Assembly (NCBI GenBank): GCA_014529385.2
Contig: CM043969.1
Span: forward strand, 30,276,946-30,340,945
Length of the DNA: 64,000 nucleotides
Direction of reading: 5' to 3'
Source of the DNA: Adiantum capillus-veneris
Lineage: Eukaryota; Streptophyta; Polypodiopsida; Polypodiales; Pteridaceae
The notes below the pieces were generated by a model. It worked only from the letters and a program-made list of their open reading frames with translations, was not told where the DNA came from and ran no database searches. This document shows, in pieces, positions 57,709 through 64,000 of this stretch; position 1 is the first letter of the stretch; every line of letters starts with the position of its first letter. The translations under genes and the position numbers were made by a program.

Positions 57709-58801
57709 ATGTCAATCTGCAGCAACTGACAAGCATGCATCATGGATAGCAGGATTGTAAGTGCACTCTGCGCTAAAAGCCCATTCTGCATCAACATCAG
57801 CAACAAAGTCTCCTTTCACAGAAGACTCAACAATGGCTACATTTGTAGTGGAACCAGCATTTGCAGTGGAACCACCCTCTTTCTTCTTAGCCTCTGTGGC
57901 CTTCAACTTGGGACACGACTGCATCAAGTGATCATTGGCTTTACAATAATGGCAACGCATCTTCTTTTTGCCCTTATCACCTGAATTTCCAGACAAATTG
58001 CTGCCAGCAGAAGCATTAGGAACATAATTTTTTCCACTCGCAGCAGAACCATAAGAAGTGGCTGCATTGCTGTTACCGCCCTTTCTTTGAGAAGCAATAA
58101 AAGCCTGTTCAACTACACGCTGTCTAGTCCTGTTTTTTCTGGAAAGTGACTCTTGCAACAGCAATGTGCATAATGCATCAAACTTGAAAACTTCTGGATT
58201 TCCTTGGGTCATAAGTCTCCAAGTACTAGCAAAAGTCTGATAAGAATCTAGTAAGGCATCAAGAACAGTCTGCACAAGGGAACTGTCTGAATAACTTCAC
58301 CTGCAGAAATAAGTTGCTCATTGATATCCTTGACACTAGCAAGGAAAGTTTCCATATCATCTTTCTCATGAATAATCTTCTACTCCAACTCTTTATGCAG
58401 CAAAGCAATTTTAGCCTCATTGCGGCTTGCATAAAGACCTGCTAGAATATCCCAAGCCTATTTTGCAAATTTTACTGAACGGATGTGAGGAACAATGATG
58501 CGCTTCACAGACAACGCAATCAATGCATGATCCTGCGCATCCTTAACATCCCATCGAGCTTGTTCTACCGTAGGCAAAACAACTCTAACAGTTGCAATCC
58601 TTGCAACAAGACCTGCAACATCCTCAACATCGCCTGCATCCTCAGAACCAGGATGTACATCAATGCCCTGCACAATGTTCCAGACACCCTTTGACACAAG
58701 AACATGTTGCATCATATAAGCCCACATAGGGTAGTTGCCCCATCCAACCTGTCCTCAGCAGCAAACATCTTGAACACATCTGTGTTGTTGTTGTCAGCCA
58801 T
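57709..58801 (-). pseudogene. gag: TE-6 gag
   Basis: The ATG at 58801 starts MADNNNTDVFKMF. A frameshift near 58735 is followed by AYMMQHVLVSKGVWNIV and later the copia gag body. A canonical zinc knuckle, CHYCKANDHLMQSC (C-x2-C-x4-H-x4-C), is at about 57910-57960. Confidence 0.75.
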
Positions 58802-59149
58802 GGTAAATGCTGCACCTGATGTGAAAACTGCCCGAAAATAGGAGAAATGGAGCGAGAACAAACTATGCTATATAGCACAAACCGTAGAAGACTATAAGGC
58901 ACCTGTTATGCAGAAAACGGCACTAGCAAAAATTCTACACAAAATGACGAAATAGCCTGTGCAGTACTGTCTATAGTGGAAACGGAGGCCGAAATGAGCC
59001 CAAATCAAAATTCTGAGCAGACCGAGCTCTTCGAGATCACCCAAAATATTTGTTGACCTGCGAACGCTTGCCAAAGCTCACTGAAATCGGAGAAAGTGAG
59101 CAGGCGTGTGTTGGAGCAGCTGGCGACTAAGCCCGGGAGGACGTGACCT

Positions 59150-59161
59150 GCTCTGATACCA
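59150..59161 (-). promoter_or_regulatory. TE-6 primer binding site, initiator tRNA-Met
   Basis: Minus strand TGGTATCAGAGC, two bases from the LTR end at 59164. Confidence 0.9.
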
Positions 59162-59163
59162 AT

Positions 59164-59391
59164 TGTCGGAATTAGGGTTGCAGAGAAACATACACATCTT
59201 GGAGAAGACGAAGGAAGCTCAAGGCACACGATAGAGAGTGTGTTACTTAGTGTGTTGCGGAAAGATAGATAGCCCTAGAGTGATGGGCATATATACAATG
59301 CACGTGGGAAAAAACCTCCTAAAGAGGGAAAAAATGCCACGGCGGTCCTAGTGTGTTCACACACATCACTACCACATGTATATGGTAGCAG
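59164..59391 (-). repeat. TE-6 5' LTR
   Basis: 228 bp, starts TGCTACCATA and ends TTCCGACA on the minus strand. Shares AAGAGTGTGTTACTTAG-type and CCTCCTAAAGAGGGAAA words (plus strand) with the other LTR. Confidence 0.9.
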
Positions 59392-59566
59392 TGTGTGTGT
59401 GTCTCTCTGCATATGTACCTCTCCAGCTCTTGATCACACAACTTCTATCTAGTTAGTTTCTTTTTTTCTTTTTATCAAGACTTTGTATAAGATTCACCAT
59501 CTCATAGGTCAATATGACATTTAGAAGAGGTTAAAATTACATTTCATTTCAATTCAATTCTCTCTT

Positions 59567-59697
<131 letters not shown>

Positions 59698-59777
59698 CTA
59701 ACGCTTGCGAGCGGTCAACAGGTAGTGAAGGCGAGGTGGGAGAGAATACCAGTAGGGCATAGCGAGCGAGTAGGACA

Positions 59778-59780
<3 letters not shown>

Positions 59781-59839
<59 letters not shown>
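59781..59839 (+). repeat. CT microsatellite
   Basis: (CT)n of about 59 bp. Confidence 0.95.
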
Positions 59840-59842
<3 letters not shown>

Positions 59843-60078
59843 CAACAAAAAACGCAGCCATTTTTTGACCTAGTAGACAATTGTTCACTCTTTTGATCAT
59901 AACTTCTTCAACCGAACTCCGATTTGGGTGATCTATAGCCTCAATCGAAGAGCACAAAGCCCTCCATGCATTGTTGTAAAGATAGAAATTTTCAAATTTA
60001 TGGAAGGAATTTTTGTAGCAGCATTTCCTAAGGGAACAGGTTTAAGAAAATTGACTCTCATCTCTTATTTTACATACA

Positions 60079-61899
60079 ATGTCTTTCGGCACTCACAAGG
60101 GTTCTTCTTCTTCAACAAGGTCCACAACCATCGTGGAAAATGATCCAAAATCTCCTAAATGTGGAGATAGCAACACAACCACCCAACCAACGACACCCAA
60201 AACCATGATTATGGCATACTTGGTATGATTACAAGAGACTGTAAACAAACAAGGCAAAGACTTATGAGCACTTGCAATAGAGAATGGCACACTAAGGGTA
60301 ATTGTGATTAATAATGAGAATCTCAAGAGGACACTTGAGATGCAAACAACATGTTTGATGTAGCTTGAAGATGAAGTCAAGGAATGTAAACACTCTCTTG
60401 CGGCCTTGAATGCTTTGAAGGAGCAGATGAGCAAAGTAGAGCATGACCATGTATTGAAAGAGGAGAAATTTTACACCATGAGCCAGGATGTATGTGACAT
60501 GAAAAATCTATGCACAAACAAGTCTTGGACTGATGTATGTGGTAGCAATGTGGTTTCTAATTCCTCACTCATGCAAGCTATGGTTCAAACAAAGAATATT
60601 GAGAATGTGGATGTGGAGGAGTTGAAGAACCGGGAACTACATTCCAAGAATATTGTTATTTGTGGAATTCCAAAAGAGAAGTTAGAGACTTCTCTTTCTC
60701 TTGCCATTGTTATCGAAGATTTTTTCAAAACCCACTTTGGCATGTTCAGAGTTATGGTCTATGGAGCACGTAGAGTGGGGAATCAAGGAGCTCCTCGCTC
60801 GGGAGAACGGCCAATTGTATACACCATGCCGAATGAGACTAAGAGAAATATTATCCTTGATAATAGTTGGGTCTATTTGAGGGATACAAAATGTTTTGTA
60901 TGTGAAGATCGCACTATTAAGCAACAAAATACGTGTTGCAAGGCATATGAGGAAAAGAATAAGAAAAACAAGGAGGTCTCTCATGAAGATAATTTGTCCA
61001 AGGAGGAGGCAAGTCACTCAAGCAAATAGGGATGCGTGACCTATTACACCGAGTTACATTTGAAAATATGATTTTGGAATTGTAATGGATACCCATGGAA
61101 TGCGGGGGTCGGCATTGATGAACTAACAAGCAAAGCCGATGTTGTACTTCTTGTTGAAACTTGCAGGGAGCATGATACACGAAGGATTAACGTCTTGGAG
61201 TATTACAGTGTACATTCATTGATGTGCTCAAATAATCTCAAGCAACGAAGAGGACAAGGAGGGGTAGCATGTATGGTTAAGAAAGGATTGGAAGATTTTG
61301 TATGAATTGTGAAAGATGACAAGTACAAACGTTATGTATGGCTGAAAATTATGACACCAAAAAGAGCACACATTTTTGTCGCCGGTTGCTACATTCCTCA
61401 TCATGATTTTCCCTTTTATTCTTGCACAGATAGAGATCATTCATTTTTTGATTTAGAAGAGGATATTGCTTATTTCAAAGGTGAAGGTGATGTTATTGTA
61501 TTTGGGGATATGAATGCTCACACAAAAAAATTGCAACATGATACTCAACAATTTGATATGCCATACATTTCAAGGGAGTTTGAGGAAGTTCACTTGTATG
61601 ATCATAGTTCAATGGATGAGAAAGAGCCGGATCACTATGGAAAGTAACTTTTACACATGTGTAATAGCACGGGTATGCTCATTTCCAATGGTGTATCTTT
61701 GTGGAGTGGAACCAATGGATTTATATGTAGGAGACATAATGGGGACAGTGTGATTGACTATATGATTCTCTCCAAAGCCATCATGTATTACATAAAGAGT
61801 TTTATGTTTGGCCAATGGACCCCGAAATCCAACCATCTGCTACAAACAGAAAGCGTGGCGCCCCTGCAAAATACGCAAAATAGCATACTAAAACCATAA
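60079..61899 (+). pseudogene. Coiled-coil plus EEP-nuclease retroelement ORF, stop-riddled but in one frame
   Basis: An ATG at 60079 opens a 607-codon frame kept without any indel to the UAA at 61897. Seven in-frame stops break it: UGA at 60226, 60265, 61069 and 61303; UAG at 60361 and 61027; UAA at 61645. The N-terminus is Ser/Thr-rich. Codons 50-150 look coiled-coil. Codons about 190-290 (NIVICGIPKEKLE, RVMVYGARRVGNQG, RNIILDNSWVYL) resemble the RNA-binding region of LINE ORF1-type proteins. From 61072 an endonuclease/exonuclease/phosphatase domain follows: WNCNGYPW, LLVETC (Glu), RGQGGVACMVKK, VFGDMNAHT (Asp-x-Asn), GDSVIDYMILS and WTPKSNH, where SDH is expected. APE-type EEP nucleases nick target DNA for LINEs. 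No RT follows, so it is a truncated or unusual LINE, or another retroelement protein. Confidence 0.65.
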
Positions 61900-63817
<1,918 letters not shown>

Positions 63818-63888
63818 ACTTCCATAGCACAGCTGGTAGTGCACCTGTGTCATACAGGGAGACATGGGTTCGAATCCCATTGGAAGTA
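63818..63888 (+). tRNA. tRNA-like gene with short anticodon arm, Met-CAT-like by position
   Basis: The cloverleaf can be drawn by hand. The acceptor ACTTCCA/TGGAAGT is perfectly paired. The D stem is GCAC/GTGC with loop AGCTGGTA, the T stem ATGGG/CCCAT with loop TTCGAAT, the variable loop has 5 nt and the discriminator is A. A-box TAGCACAGCTGG and B-box GGTTCGAATCC are intact. The anticodon arm is 15 nt instead of 17: CCTGT/ACAGG closes only 5 loop bases (GTCAT). Loss of two bases from a GTCATAC loop (anticodon CAT) would explain this. A 9-T terminator starts at 63903. It is probably a pseudo-tRNA or an organelle- or SINE-related copy. Confidence 0.6.
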
Positions 63889-63902
63889 AAAAGTTAGCAG
63901 TC

Positions 63903-63911
63903 TTTTTTTTT
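63903..63911 (+). terminator. Pol III T-run after the tRNA-like gene
   Basis: Nine consecutive T, 15 bases after the tRNA-like unit, with further T-rich sequence behind it. Confidence 0.55.
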
Positions 63912-64000
63912 CTCTTTTTCTTTTTTTAAAGCACGGGATAATGTAAGGCATTTAAGCAATTCTCTACTTGGTTAATCATAATTAGATAAATTAATCATGA

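Larger units (their letters stand above)
54356..59391 (-). mobile_element. TE-6: full-length, inactive Ty1/copia element
   Basis: LTRs at 54356-54580 and 59164-59391, Met primer site, gag, protease, integrase, RT and RNase H in copia order on the minus strand, and a polypurine tract beside the 3' LTR (CCAGGGGGGATT at 54581-54592, minus). GTGTG flanks both ends (54351-54355, 59392-59396), a clean 5-bp target duplication in a GT repeat. Several frameshifts and stops plus a mutated protease make it defective. Confidence 0.9.

Overview
This window looks like a piece of heterochromatic, transposon-packed nuclear DNA from a large-genome land plant. The evidence is plant-type Ty3/gypsy elements of the Athila/Tat grade, Ty1/copia, SINE-like and endonuclease-type retroelement remains, tRNA-Asp and initiator tRNA-Met primer sites, very long GA/CT and GT microsatellites, and no intact host gene. 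A fern or similar lineage would fit the long GA arrays and the element types, but the sequence alone does not prove it. No rRNA, CRISPR or bacterial-style operon is present.

Layout. TE-1 (1..3490, +) is the 3' end of a Ty3/gypsy element. A degenerate RNase H is fused to a long acidic, membrane-anchored tail, followed by a polypurine tract and a TGTCA...TGACA LTR. TE-2 (about 6.3-37.6 kb, -) is a large, old, RT-less LTR retrotransposon. It has a gag with zinc knuckles, two aspartic proteases in tandem, W-[IV]-P-K motifs, an array of 24-bp palindromes at roughly 280-bp spacing, and a second long coiled-coil ORF that runs into its own polypurine tract at 6554-6567. Two younger plus-strand elements sit inside it. 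TE-3 (9343..18568) is a gag-protease element with about 1% LTR divergence and a tRNA-Asp primer site. TE-4 (24553..33647) is a Tat-like Ty3/gypsy element with LTRs of about 1.9 kb, RT, a vestigial RNase H, an extra RNase H and integrase.

From 37.6 to 47.5 kb there is a degraded copia RT fragment, AT-rich sequence without genes, tandem repeats, a dense microsatellite cluster with SINE-like units, and one SINE with a duplicated head. TE-5 (47531..52736, +) is a decayed Ty3/gypsy element with a Met primer site. TE-6 (54356..59391, -) is a complete-length but mutated Ty1/copia element inserted in a GT microsatellite, with GTGTG target duplications. From 60079 to 61899 a stop-riddled but frame-preserving ORF encodes a coiled coil, a possible nucleic-acid-binding region and an APE-type EEP nuclease. 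A tRNA-like pol III unit closes the window at 63818-63888.

The recurring theme is decay by point change. Several long reading frames keep one frame for 1.8-5.2 kb and are broken only by UGA, UAG and UAA codons, each one C-to-T step from CGA, CAG or CAA. TE-2 and TE-3 are related: similar zinc knuckles, protease segment and W-[IV]-P-K block, and LTRs starting TGTTA. Neither carries RT or integrase, so both were presumably mobilised in trans by autonomous Ty3/gypsy relatives.
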